NCBI RefSeq assembly: GCF_026341825.1
Contig: NZ_JAPENY010000003.1
Coordinates: forward strand, 1,302,001 to 1,366,000
DNA length: 64,000 bases
Source of the DNA: Streptomyces sp. NBC_00620
GTDB lineage: Bacteria; Actinomycetota; Actinomycetes; Streptomycetales; Streptomycetaceae
Reading direction: 5' to 3'
This document shows, piece by piece, positions 47,356-55,840 of the stretch; the first letter of the stretch is position 1; the number at the start of each line of letters is the position of its first letter. The notes under the pieces are model-generated. The model saw nothing but the letters and a program-made list of their open reading frames with translations. It was not told the DNA's origin and did not search any database. A program made the position numbers and the translations under genes.

Positions 47356-48042
47356 CTAGCGCCCCGCGGCCGCGGGGCGGACGAGCCCTGCCTGGTAGGC
47401 GCTCACCACGAGCTGTGCCCGGTCCCGAGCCCCGATCTTGGCCATGGCCCGGTGCACATGGGTGCGGACGGTCTGACGAGAGATGATCAGGTACTCGGCG
47501 ATCGCCTGGTTGGACAGTCCCTCGGCCACCAGCGCCACGATCTCCCGCTCGCGGTCGGTGAGTTCGGCCAGTTCTCCGGAGAGGGCGGCCGGCGGTCCGT
47601 CGGGCAGCGAAAGGTACTTCGTGATCAAGGTCTGAGTGGCCTTGGGCGACAGCAGTGCCTCGCCGCGCGCCGCAACTCGGATGGCCTCCGGCAGTTCCGC
47701 GGGGCGCATGCCCTTCCCCAGAAAGCCGCACGCCCCGGCCCGCAGGGCCTGCAGGACGTACTCGTCCACCTCGTAGGTGGTGAGGATCACGATGCGGACG
47801 CTGTCCAGATCCGGATCCGCGGTGATCTCCCGCGTGGCCGCCAGACCGTCCAACTCCGGCATACGGATGTCCATCAGCACAATGTCCGGTGTGGTGCGGC
47901 GGACGACTTCGATGGCCTCGTGGCCAGTCTCAGCCTCTCCCACCACCTCCAGGTCGTCGGCCGAGTCGATCAGAATGCGGAATCCACCCCGCAGCAGAGC
48001 TTGATCGTCGGCGATGACCACCCGGATCATGGCGTCCTTCAT
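47356..48042 (-). CDS. NarL/FixJ-family response regulator
   Basis: 228 residues from ATG 48042, with AGGGTGA upstream. Receiver domain: acidic ADDQALLRGG, phospho-Asp58 in VLMDIRMPELDG, conserved Lys in CGFLGKGM. LuxR-type HTH at about 160-215: LTDREREIVALVAEGLSNQA, YLIISRQTVRTHVHRAMAKI. Likely partner of the convergent HisKA_3 kinase. Its probable binding sites are the CGTACGACG repeats upstream of the kinase and upstream of the importer operon (inference). Confidence 0.92.
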   Translation of the reverse strand: MKDAMIRVVIADDQALLRGGFRILIDSADDLEVVGEAETGHEAIEVVRRTTPDIVLMDIRMPELDGLAATREITADPDLDSVRIVILTTYEVDEYVLQALRAGACGFLGKGMRPAELPEAIRVAARGEALLSPKATQTLITKYLSLPDGPPAALSGELAELTDREREIVALVAEGLSNQAIAEYLIISRQTVRTHVHRAMAKIGARDRAQLVVSAYQAGLVRPAAAGR

Positions 48043-48083
48043 GCCGTCACCCTACGACAGAGCGGAGAGTTCGTCTCCGGCTA

Positions 48084-48101
48084 CGGCGATGGAGATCGCC
48101 G
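48084..48101 (-). terminator. Short hairpin after the ABC importer operon
   Basis: 7-bp stem cggcgat/atcgccg with the tetraloop ggag, between the end of the importer operon (48177) and the response-regulator start (48042). Confidence 0.45.
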
Positions 48102-48176
48102 CCGCCCGTCACTCTCCCCGTGAAGGCCAAGGGCCGGGACGGTGACGGCAGCGGCGATCGGGAGGCCGGCCGGTGC

Positions 48177-49013
48177 TCAGCCGGTCGGATGCCCGCCAGT
48201 TGCGGACGCGGTCGACACAGGCGACGTCGTGGACGTGTCCGTCCGGACGGCTCGCTTCGCCGCCTGGATCTGCTCGTAGACGTGGGTTCGCAGTTCGGTG
48301 AAGCGAGGGGCGACCCGGGTGTGCAGTTGATCCCGTTCGTCGGGCAGGTCGATGTGGAGCTCGTCCTGCACGATGGTCGGCGAGGCGGAGAGGACGATTA
48401 CCCGCTCGCCGAGGTAGACCGCCTCGTCGATGTCGTGGGTGACGAAGAGGATGGTGATCCCGCGCTCGTGCCACAGGACCCGTACCAGGTCCTCCAAGTC
48501 GGCGCGGGTCTGCGCGTCGACCGCCGCGAACGGCTCGTCCATCAGGAGGACTTGGGGCTCGTAGGCGAGCGCGCGGGCGATCGCCACGCGCTGCTGCATC
48601 CCCCCGGACAACTGCCAGGGGTAGGCGTCGGCGGCGTCCGGGAGTCCCACCGACCGCAGTGCGTCGGTGACCAGCTCCCGGCGTTTCGCCTTCGGTATCC
48701 CCTTCTCCTTCAGGGGGAGTTCGACGTTGCCGGCGACCTTCATCCAGGGGAAGAGGCTGCGCCCGTACTCCTGGAAGACGATCGCCATTCCGGGCGGCGG
48801 GCCGGTCACCGGTACGCCGTCGAGGAGCACCTGTCCCGAGGTCGGGCTGAGCAGGCCGCCCATGCACTTCAGCAGGGTCGTCTTGCCGCAGCCCGACGGT
48901 CCCACCAGACAGACGAGTTCACCGGCCTTCACGGTGAAGGTGAGGTCGCGGACCGCCTCCACCTGCCGGCCGGACCCTTGGTAGGTCTTCCGGAGGCCAC
49001 GTACGTCGAGCAT
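48177..49013 (-). CDS. ABC transporter ATPase (nitrate/sulfonate/taurine type)
   Basis: 278 residues from ATG 49013, preceded by GAAAGGG; an in-frame ATG at 49037 is less likely. Walker A GPSGCGKTT, Q-loop VFQEYGRSLFPWM, signature LSGGMQQRVAIARAL, Walker B VLLMDEPFAAVDAQT, H-loop FVTHDIDEAVYL. This is the SsuB/TauB pattern. A Thr/Ser-rich tail ends the protein. Powers the importer built from the two permeases encoded just upstream. Last gene of the four-gene operon. Confidence 0.92.
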   Translation of the reverse strand: MLDVRGLRKTYQGSGRQVEAVRDLTFTVKAGELVCLVGPSGCGKTTLLKCMGGLLSPTSGQVLLDGVPVTGPPPGMAIVFQEYGRSLFPWMKVAGNVELPLKEKGIPKAKRRELVTDALRSVGLPDAADAYPWQLSGGMQQRVAIARALAYEPQVLLMDEPFAAVDAQTRADLEDLVRVLWHERGITILFVTHDIDEAVYLGERVIVLSASPTIVQDELHIDLPDERDQLHTRVAPRFTELRTHVYEQIQAAKRAVRTDTSTTSPVSTASATGGHPTG

Positions 49014-49037
49014 GGTTCGCCCTTTCGGAATGTTCAC

Positions 49038-49814
49038 TCACGACCGCCGGGTGGACGCGCGCAGGCCGTGGTACCAGCCGAGCACCCGGCGCTCAGCGAA
49101 AGAGAAGGCAAGGGAGAGCAGGAATCCGAGCAGGCTCAGGAGCAGGATTCCGGTCCACATGTCGGGGATGGCGAAACTGCGCTGAAACTGGACCACGGTG
49201 AAGCCGATGCCGTTGTTCGCCGCGAACATCTCGCTGATGACCATGAGGATGATGCCGATCGAGAGGGCCTGGCGCAGACCGGCGACGATCTGCGGACTCG
49301 CCGAGGGCAGCACCAAGTTGCGCAGCCGCCCGACACCGCGGACGTGATAGGAACGCGCCGTCTCCAGCATGACCGAGTCGACCGCGCGCACGCCCTCCAC
49401 CGTGTTCAGCAGGACCGGCCAGACACACCCGCTGGCGATCACCACGATCTTCATCGTGTCGCCGATGCCCGCGAACAGCATGATCACCGGCACCAGCACC
49501 GGGGGCGGCACTGCCCGCAGAAACTCCAGTACGGGCTCGCAGAAGGCGCGCATCCCACGGTAGGAACCGATGACGGTGCCCAGGCCGATGCCCACGACGC
49601 CCGCGAGCGTGTAGCCGCCGGCCAGACGCAGCACACTGGGCAGCAGCTCTGCGCGCAGGCGTTCGCCGGTCCACACCGAGGGGAAGATCTGAAGGATCGT
49701 GCGCAGCGGCGGCCAGAACGGGTCGGTGCTCCCGTCCGACGCGGCCCACCACAGTCCCAGCAGCACCGCAGGCAGGCCGACCGCGAACAGCACCTGTCGT
49801 GTCAGCGCCCTCAC
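49038..49814 (-). CDS. ABC transporter permease (SsuC/TauC-like) 1
   Basis: 258 residues from GTG 49814, overlapping the stop of permease 2 (GTGA). Five to six membrane helices and the EAA-like cytoplasmic loop (ETARSYHVRGVGRLRNLVLP). Binding-protein-dependent permease motif VPPPVLVPVIMLFAGIGDTM. Forms a heterodimer with permease 2, an arrangement seen in some riboflavin/thiamine-precursor and sulfonate importers. Confidence 0.9.
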   Translation of the reverse strand: MRALTRQVLFAVGLPAVLLGLWWAASDGSTDPFWPPLRTILQIFPSVWTGERLRAELLPSVLRLAGGYTLAGVVGIGLGTVIGSYRGMRAFCEPVLEFLRAVPPPVLVPVIMLFAGIGDTMKIVVIASGCVWPVLLNTVEGVRAVDSVMLETARSYHVRGVGRLRNLVLPSASPQIVAGLRQALSIGIILMVISEMFAANNGIGFTVVQFQRSFAIPDMWTGILLLSLLGFLLSLAFSFAERRVLGWYHGLRASTRRS

Positions 49815-50584
49815 AGTACGGTCTCCCCCCGTACGGACTGGTGCCATGCCAGGGCTCGCCGCTCCACCGCTCGGGCCCCCAGGTTGATCAGGAGCCCCAG
49901 GGCTCCGGTCACCGTGATCAGCGCGTACATGTCGGGCACGGCCTGCGACGCCTGGGCGACCGCGATCAGCGACCCCAGTCCGGGTGCTCCGATGACCAGT
50001 TCCGCAGTGATGGCGAGCACCAGGGCAACCGCCGCGGCGAGCCGGATTCCGGTCATGACGTAGGGCAGTGCCGTCGGCCACGTCACATGCCTGATGCGTG
50101 CCCAGGTCCCGAGCCCGTACGACCGTGCCGTCTCGTCGGCGACGGGGTCCACGTCCTGGACGCCGTACAGCACCTGGATGAGCACCTGCCAGAACGACGC
50201 GTAGACCACCAGCAGAAGCACCGAGCGCAGTTCGGAGCCGTACAGCAGTACGGCCAGCGGGATCAGTGCCACGGACGGGATGGGACGCAGGAACTCGATC
50301 GTCGACGCCGTCACTTGGCGCAGAAATGGCACAACGGTGATGAGCAGGCCACAGAGGACGGCCGCGCCCGACGCGATCCCCAGGCCGATGACCCAGCCTG
50401 TCAGCGTGTCCCCGAGTGCCGACCAGAAGGCGGCATCGCCGAGTTCCTCGCGCAGCGCGCCGACGATCCTGCTCGGGGGCGAGAAGTAGTCGGCGTCGAC
50501 CAGGCCGAGCCGCGGCACAGCCTCGCCGAGGGCGAGGAAGGTCGCGAGCCCTGCCGCTCCGAGTGCGATGTTCGGAATCCTCAC
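49811..50584 (-). CDS. ABC transporter permease (SsuC/TauC-like) 2
   Basis: 257 residues from GTG 50584, overlapping the binding-protein stop (GTGA). Five to six membrane helices, loop ETARSYGLGTWARIRHVTWP (EAA-type), and motif EFLRPIPSVALIPLAVLLYG. Homologous to permease 1. Two different permeases in one SsuABC-type operon, instead of one, suggest a heterodimeric channel. Confidence 0.9.
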   Translation of the reverse strand: MRIPNIALGAAGLATFLALGEAVPRLGLVDADYFSPPSRIVGALREELGDAAFWSALGDTLTGWVIGLGIASGAAVLCGLLITVVPFLRQVTASTIEFLRPIPSVALIPLAVLLYGSELRSVLLLVVYASFWQVLIQVLYGVQDVDPVADETARSYGLGTWARIRHVTWPTALPYVMTGIRLAAAVALVLAITAELVIGAPGLGSLIAVAQASQAVPDMYALITVTGALGLLINLGARAVERRALAWHQSVRGETVL

Positions 50585-51546
50585 GGCAGCAGCTCATCCA
50601 GGTCCGGCGCGGTCTTGAACAGGCCGTCCTGCTCGCCGAGTTTCTCCAGGGTCTCCACCGAGGACCGGCTGATGTCCTCGGGCCACTTCGGCAGCGTCAC
50701 TTTCGACAGGACGGAGGCGGGGATCTCCGTGTACGTGGCGACGATGTCGCGGACCTCGTCCGGGTGGCTGTTCGCGTAGTTCAGCGCCTCCGCGGTGGCC
50801 TGCTGGAACTTGTTCACCACATCGGGGTTCTTCGTCGCATACGACTGCGAGGTGAAGTACATGGCGACGGTGAGATCCTTGGCCACGTCCACGTAGGGTG
50901 ACGCGATCTCCACACCCCCCTGGTTCAGGATGGTGGTCAGTGCGGGCTCGACCGCCATCGCGGCGTCCACTTGGCCCTTCTCCAGAGCGGCGGGCATCTG
51001 GTCGAAGGCCAGCTCCACGAACTTCACCTTCGACGGGTCACCCCCGGCCTTGCGCACGGACTCGCGGACCGAGGTGTCGAGGATGTTCTTCAGCGTGTTG
51101 ACTGCAACCGTCTTGCCCTCCAAGTCCTTCGCGGACTTGAGAGAGCTGCCCTTCTTGACGACGAGCGCGCCATAGTCGTCGCCGTCCACGCCGGTGGTCG
51201 CCGCACCGTTGGAGACCGCCTTCACCTGTATGCCGTTGCTCTGAGCGACCATCAGCGACGTCGTGTTGCTGAAACCGAACTGGAACTGGCCGCTGACCAC
51301 GCCCGGCACGATGGCCGAGCCGCCCTGCGCCGTGGTCATCGAGACATCGAGACCGTACTTCTTGTAGATCCCCTGCTTTTGGCCGAGATAGATGGGGGCC
51401 ACGTCGACGATCGGAATGACCCCGACCTTGACCTTGGTGGTACCCCCGCTTTCCGACGCGGCGTCGCCGGAATCTCCGGACGATCCACAGGCCGTGGCCA
51501 CGAGCAGAAGTGAGGCGGCGGCGATGCCGGCGAATAGGCGTTGCAT
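50581..51546 (-). CDS. ABC importer binding lipoprotein (NMT1/SsuA-like)
   Basis: 321 residues from ATG 51546. Lipoprotein signal MQRLFAGIAAASLLLVATAC (Cys20) then a Ser/Gly/Asp-rich linker. The mature part is an NMT1/THI5-like fold: VGVIPIVDVAPIYLGQKQGI, GLDVSMTTAQGGSAIVPGVV, GALVVKKGSSLKSAKDLEGK, TVAVNTLKNI. Such proteins bind nitrate, alkanesulfonates, taurine or pyrimidine precursors; the ligand is not clear. First gene of the operon; a repeat shared with the kinase promoter lies upstream. Confidence 0.88.
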   Translation of the reverse strand: MQRLFAGIAAASLLLVATACGSSGDSGDAASESGGTTKVKVGVIPIVDVAPIYLGQKQGIYKKYGLDVSMTTAQGGSAIVPGVVSGQFQFGFSNTTSLMVAQSNGIQVKAVSNGAATTGVDGDDYGALVVKKGSSLKSAKDLEGKTVAVNTLKNILDTSVRESVRKAGGDPSKVKFVELAFDQMPAALEKGQVDAAMAVEPALTTILNQGGVEIASPYVDVAKDLTVAMYFTSQSYATKNPDVVNKFQQATAEALNYANSHPDEVRDIVATYTEIPASVLSKVTLPKWPEDISRSSVETLEKLGEQDGLFKTAPDLDELLP

Positions 51547-51705
51547 GGTCTGTCCTCCCGCGGACCGCGCCGAAATGCTCCGGCCGGTTCGCGCGCAATG
51601 GGGTGTGGCAGGGCGAGAGACGAAGAGTCAAGACATGGCGTCGAGTTCGTCGTGCCAAAGGTGTCGTCCGCGGCTCATCCGCACATCCCCCGGGCACCGT
51701 CACTG

Positions 51706-51748
51706 GCCCGTACAACGTCTGCCGTACGACGGGTGAGGGATACGGTCA
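51706..51748 (-). promoter_or_regulatory. CGTACGACG-type repeats upstream of ABC importer
   Basis: Two direct repeats, CCGTACAACG (51708-51717) and CCGTACGACG (51722-51731), lie about 165-185 bp before the binding-protein start. The stretch 51720-51738 matches 46036-46054 in front of the sensor-kinase gene at 17 of 19 positions. Confidence 0.6.
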
Positions 51749-52067
51749 CAGCCGTACCGGGCCAAGCCTGCGGATCGCTGTGCGCGCAAAGCCCGCTTCC
51801 ACATGCTGTTGCCCGGCGACCACGGGAATGACGGTTTGAATGACGTCGGTGGCTCCGCCGCAACTATTGGAAAGACCGGATGCGCTCTCGCCGGCCGTTG
51901 CTACGCGGCGGGACAGCTTCCCGCGCTCCTACCGGTGGAATCGCTGCGTCTGGCGGACGCGGATCTGGACCGGCTCACCGAGGCGTCGGCCTGACCACAC
52001 GACGCGTCGGGAACGGGAGGCGAGTTCGGGCCAGGCGAGACAACAAGGCACAAAAAGCCTCGGCCAC

Positions 52068-52420
52068 CGCGACATCATGCGCGGGAACACCCCCGCCGAC
52101 TGGATCATCTCCACCGCGCCCGCGCACCTCGCCCTGGCCAGCCAGGCCGACTTCATCACCGTCCAACACCTCCGCGCCGACCCGCCCACCGCCCCAGGCC
52201 GGACATACCTCCTGGCAGGACTACTGCGCTACGGCGCCTGCAAGCGCCGGATGGAATCCTGCCGGGCCCGCCGACCCGCCTACCGGTGCCGCCACGGACA
52301 CTCCAGCGCCACCCCGTCCACGTCTCGTCGGAAACCCAACGCTACCTGCGTGAGGACCGCGTCCTGCCCCACCTGCCCGCACTACTCCTCCATAGAACAC
52401 CTCCGGACCGAGTCCATCTC
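52068..52420 (+). pseudogene. Serine recombinase C-terminal remnant (zinc beta-ribbon)
   Basis: Reads RGNTPADWIISTAPAHLALA and then GRTYLLAGLLRYGACKRRME with AYRCRHGHSSA, the typical recombinase/zinc-ribbon region of large serine integrases. One of the expected Cys residues is changed (RYGACKRR for C-G-x-C). Past about position 52310 the match continues in another frame (YLREDRVLPHLPALLLHRTP), so there is a frameshift. The catalytic N-terminal domain is absent. Relic of an integrative element. The 300 bp before it hold nothing I can identify. Confidence 0.65.
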
Positions 52421-52629
52421 GCTGACCTTCAACCCGAGACCCCGGACCCTGACCGCGGACACTCCTCACGGAGAAAGGATCACGACCGGCTGACCACACC
52501 CCCAGCTCACCGACTCAAGGAAGGCAGGAGAGGCCAGAAGACCGCCGGAACGACAAAGCGCCCGCGCCCGGCCGGGAGCCGGAGGCGAGTGCCAGTTTCC
52601 CCTGCCCGCGGAACGGGGCCTGTGGGGCA

Positions 52630-52700
52630 AAGATGTGTCCGAGGTCGGAGTCGAACCGAAAGCCCAATCGGTCGTGCTACGCGCCGACCTGGAGATTCAG
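52630..52700 (-). other. tRNA 3'-end-like segment (possible att remnant)
   Basis: The reverse strand contains TCGGTTCGACTCCGA followed by CCTCGGACA, which matches the T arm and the 3' acceptor strand of a class II (Leu/Ser-like) tRNA. No matching 5' half is present within 100 bases, so it is not an intact tRNA. Integrative elements of streptomycetes usually carry such a 3' tRNA fragment as attachment site. Confidence 0.4.
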
Positions 52701-52756
52701 GTCGACCCACGCGCCAGCCGAGGGCGGTCGGGATCTGCTACTTCGGATGATGCGCC

Positions 52757-53560
52757 GTGAGGGCCGCCTCGACAAGGGTGGACGCCGATGTTCGCTCGAC
52801 CGGGATATTCGAGCAGGGCCGCACCCTGCGCGCGGTAACGATGACCATGGCCACCGTCATCGGCCTGACCTTCCTCTTCGGCTTCGGCAACGTATGGACC
52901 CTGGCCCTGCGCCTCGGCGTGCCAGCCTGGGTCGCACCCCTGGTAGCCCCCGCGGTGGACCTGTCGGTACTCGGACTACTCCTGGGCATCCGCCACCTCG
53001 CCCTGCACGGCGCAACCCCGAGCAACTGCGCCCGGCCCGGCGACTGCTGATCTTCTCCAGCGTGATGACCCTGGCCCTGAACGTCACCGATCCGCTGCTC
53101 TCCGGGGACATCGGCAAGGCCGCATTCGACGCGGTTGGACCACTGCTTCTGATCGGCTGGGCGGAGGTCGGTCCCGGTCTTCTGCGGGCCATCAGCGACA
53201 TCCAGAGCCGGGACGAACAGCCGACATGGACCACAGCCGGAGCGCACGCCAACGGTTCGACGATGGATGCAGACGCAGCCGCTGGGAGGCAGCCTGCGTA
53301 CGACGACCTCCTGGAGCGGGCCCGGCGAGAGGACACCCGCCACCGGGAACTACACCAACGCCCAATTTCCGCCGAGACACTGCGCAAACAACTCCGCATC
53401 GGCGCGGCAAGATCCAGGGTCCTAGTGGCCGTGATCCGCGACAACAGCAGCGAAGGACCGGCCATCGAGACGGGCCGACCCAGGCGCCAGGCCGGATCGA
53501 GGAGGTGGCACACCCCGGCAGTAGCAGCGCACAAGGAGACGGCGGAGGCGTGGACTGAGC
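52757..53560 (+). pseudogene. Frameshifted DUF2637 (SpdB/transfer) protein
   Basis: Starts at GTG 52757 and reads LRAVTMTMATVIGLTFLFGF, then WVAPLVAPAVDLSVLGLLLG, typical membrane helices of DUF2637 proteins found on streptomycete conjugative elements. Near 53020-53040 the frame is lost and the protein continues in another frame (RLLIFSSVMTLALNVTDPLL, AFDAVGPLLLIGWAEVGPGL), ending with the family's HTH-like tail (ISAETLRKQLRIGAARSRVL). One base change in frame would restore about 260 residues. Beyond about 53560 the sequence joins the truncated toxin fragment. Confidence 0.75.
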
Positions 53561-53589
53561 CCAGCCCTAAGGCACTGCGACTAGGGCCG

Positions 53590-54322
53590 GCAGACCGGCA
53601 GCGACCATTGTGGACCGTGGCGTTGCCGCCCCATCTCGGGGTCATGCCCCACAGTTCCCCGAACTCGACGATGGCCCTGACGTTGTCCACACGGTGGGTC
53701 GACGAGGCGAGCCGGTGGAACGGGCCGTACAGGGTCGCCGGACCCTCCGGCAGGCTCTTGCCCGCGGTCAGCATCTTGGTGCCGGCCGCGACGGTCGCGG
53801 CGCCCACGACCGCGTTTCCGCCGGAGGCGCGGCCTATCGCCATCTCCGCGATTTCCGCAGCGCATACCGCGGCTGTGGCCAGGCAGCCCCACCCAGGGCG
53901 ACGGCCACCGGGGCGGCGACCACGACTGCTGCTACGCCTATGACGACGCCCAGCACTACCTTCTGGGGCTTTGGGTCAGGCCCCTTCATGAACGTCACCT
54001 GCGCCGTTTCGTGGCCTCCGTCCGTGCGGGCCGGGACGGTCATGGTGCCGCTTCCGGTGCCGCCGCCCGCCTTCTGGTACCGGAAGGTCTTGGTGGAGTG
54101 GTCGACCCAGGTCCCGTTGGGACCCAGCGTCATGTGGTCACGGTAGCGGCCGTCACTGCACCCGTGCTCGCAGTCCGTGATCGGCCGCAGGCCAGTGGAG
54201 TCGGACTTGGTGACGGTGATGTTGTTGGCGTATCCGTTGAGGGAATCATGGTCGTCGCGGGCGAGGACGGGGTTGACGGAGAGGATGGGACCGATCGGGG
54301 GGCGCGTCACCGAGTGGGACAA
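53590..54322 (-). pseudogene. Orphan Rhs C-terminal toxin cassette, frameshifted and truncated
   Basis: The reverse strand starts in the last part of an Rhs core (DDHDSLNGYANN, then SDSTGLRPITDCEHGCSDG, where intact proteins have DPTGL) and continues through a pre-toxin region with a hydrophobic segment (VVLGVVIGVAAVVVAAPVAV). At a G-run near 53885-53897 the frame breaks. In the shifted frame it reads AEMAIGRASGGNAVVGAATV, LPEGPATLYGPFHRLASSTH and EFGELWGMTPRWGGNATVHN, then runs into the DUF2637 relic. The ordinary Rhs repeats are missing: this is the orphan C-terminal-cassette form known from Rhs loci. Confidence 0.65.
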
Positions 54323-54388
54323 GACAGGTGCGGCGGCTTCGAGAGGACAAAGACCCTCTGAAGCCGCCGCATCTTTTGTCTGACTGGA

Positions 54389-54760
54389 TCAGGCGACCGG
54401 ATCCTCAGCCAGGATCGCGTCGCGTGTCACCTCAAAGGCAGCCTCCGCTTCCGGGTCACGTTCCATCATTCGCTCCCAGAAATCTCCTGCGATCCATTCC
54501 TTTGGCCCCATGCTCAGCCCACCTCGCCGATAGATCTCCACCCTCCACTGGGAAGGGATGGCGTCCGACACCTGCTCAAAGTACTTCCCGCTGTACAGGC
54601 CAGCGAGGTCGCCTGGCGAGTGCTCGATTCGCAGGGAGGAAGAACCGTCACTCCGTACATGCAGTTCGAGTACGACGTATTCTTGCCCCGGAATGAAGTG
54701 GTAACTGCCATCGACAGGGTTGGGAAGCGCGTCCGGGGCGCCCAGATAGCGAACTCTCAC
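54389..54760 (-). CDS. Candidate Rhs-toxin immunity protein
   Basis: 123 residues from GTG 54760, with GGAGGGGAG upstream. The start overlaps the stop of a toxin-like C-terminal fragment (GTGA), the coupling expected of a toxin-immunity pair. Sequence features: beta-rich N-terminus (MRVRYLGAPDALPNPVDGSY, HFIPGQEYVVLELHVRSDG), then an acidic helical end (WERMMERDPEAEAAFEVTRD). No family recognised. The immunity role is inferred only from position, size and acidity. Confidence 0.6.
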   Translation of the reverse strand: MRVRYLGAPDALPNPVDGSYHFIPGQEYVVLELHVRSDGSSSLRIEHSPGDLAGLYSGKYFEQVSDAIPSQWRVEIYRRGGLSMGPKEWIAGDFWERMMERDPEAEAAFEVTRDAILAEDPVA

Positions 54761-54925
54761 CTTCTCTCCCCTCCGCCCAGCTTCACCTTGTAATCGTAGT
54801 AGTACATTTCTCCACTCACTTCATTTCTGTAGGAATGAAGTGAAAACGTCCCTTCGCGTCCCGGGGTGTTGAGTCGCGGAATAGCATACTTTCGGGGATT
54901 TGGGTGTGCGGGCTGCGTACCGGTT
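54757..54925 (-). pseudogene. C-terminal tail of a truncated toxin
   Basis: Reads NPRKYAIPRLNTPGREGTFS, then LHSYRNEVSGEMYYYDYKVK and LGGGERR before TGA 54757. It overlaps the candidate immunity gene. Its upstream part is replaced by an IS5-type transposase relic from about 54925 on, which explains the missing body. Toxin class unknown. Confidence 0.5.
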
Positions 54926-55300
54926 ACTCCACGGATCTGTCTGATGCGGAGCGGGAGATCCTCCGTCCGTTGGATCCGGCGGTCAAGCCCGGTGGACGAC
55001 CGGCGAAACACATGCGGCGGGAGATCCTCAACGCGTTGGCGTACTAACTGCGGGCCGGCTGTGCCTGGAGACTGCTGCCGCACGACCTGCCGCCGTGGCA
55101 GACCGTCTACCACTACTGACCGCGATGGCAGCAAGAAGGCGTGTGGGAGCGGATGTTGACGGCGCTGCGTGAACGCAAGCGGGTGCAGCTCGGCCGTGAT
55201 CCCACTCCCAGTACGGCCATTATGGACAGCCAGAGCGTGCGGGCCAGTGAGCGCGGTGGCCCGCATGGGTACGACGGCGGCAACAAGGTCAGCGGCATCA
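54925..55300 (+). pseudogene. IS5-family transposase relic
   Basis: Reads YSTDLSDAEREILRPLDPAV, then KPGGRPAKHMRREILNALAY, stop, LRAGCAWRLLPHDLPPWQTV, YHY, stop, PRWQQEGVWERMLTALRERK, ending in DSQSVRASERGGPHGYDGGN. This is the N-terminal half of an IS5-family transposase including the first catalytic Asp (MDSQSV), but with two in-frame stops and no C-terminal half. It separates the toxin tail from whatever lay upstream. Confidence 0.8.
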
Positions 55301-55321
55301 GGCGTCTGGGTTGACGGTAGG

Positions 55322-55536
55322 CAGCCGCTCGGCTCCGCGCTCTCATCGGTGCCCATGGTGGCGCCCGCTGTGCACGGTGCGAGTCGCTCGCCCTCGCGGA
55401 CGTAGTGGACGTGGACCACGTGCAGCCGCTCGCTCTGGGTGGCGACGACATAGACGAGAACGTGCAGCCGACGTGTAAGAACTGCCACAACCTCAAGACC
55501 CGCGAGGACTTTGGGGCGATCGTGCCCCCGTTCTAG
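55322..55536 (+). pseudogene. HNH endonuclease C-terminal part
   Basis: After an in-frame TAG near 55315 the frame reads RALIGAHGGARCARCESLAL, ADVVDVDHVQPLALGGDDID, ENVQPTCKNCHNLKTREDFG to a TAG at 55534. Two CxxC zinc pairs and the DVDHVxPLxxGG...N...C..CHN.K core of HNH nucleases are intact. There is no clear start codon, so it is probably an N-terminally truncated relic joined to the IS5 fragment; a functional mini-nuclease is possible but unlikely. Confidence 0.6.
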
Positions 55537-55628
55537 TTGGTGGCCGTTCGCTCAGCATGGGTCAGGTGGTAGACGCCTCCCGCGACACCAACCCCCGCCA
55601 CGAAGACGGACGGGTTAATAGGAACCAT
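55533..55628 (-). CDS. Possible 31-residue hydrophobic peptide
   Basis: ATG 55628 has an excellent GGGGGAAGGAGC site. The peptide MVPINPSVFVAGVGVAGGVY ends LTHAERTATN and could span the membrane once. The same frame is open upstream to 55724. Reality uncertain; it lies in mobile-element DNA. Confidence 0.3.
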   Translation of the reverse strand: MVPINPSVFVAGVGVAGGVYHLTHAERTATN

Positions 55629-55736
55629 GCTCCTTCCCCCCTTCCTGATGTGCCCCTTTACCCAACGGCGTGCCTTCTTGGTGAGGACGTGCCAGGCGAG
55701 TTCGGACGTGTGCAGAACGAGCAAGAGGGCAGAGAC

Positions 55737-55775
55737 CGTGACGGCCGGACTCGAACCGGCTGCCTGATCCCAAGC
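55737..55775 (-). other. tRNA T-arm-like segment
   Basis: The reverse strand has GCCGG-TTCGAGT-CCGGC (55744-55760), a perfect 5-bp T stem with a canonical T loop, followed by CGTCACG. No complementary acceptor or anticodon arm can be folded from the upstream sequence, so it is a tRNA fragment or a chance match. Together with the segment near 52650 it may mark element ends. Confidence 0.3.
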
Positions 55776-55840
55776 TGAACGAACGGACAGTCAGACGGTA
55801 CAGAGGAGTACCCGAGGTGACGAACGGGGGCGAGTGAACC

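Noticed and set aside
52630..52700. Intact tRNA gene on the minus strand
   Set aside because: Only a T arm and a 3' acceptor strand can be found; no 5' half, D arm or proper anticodon arm folds from the neighbouring bases.
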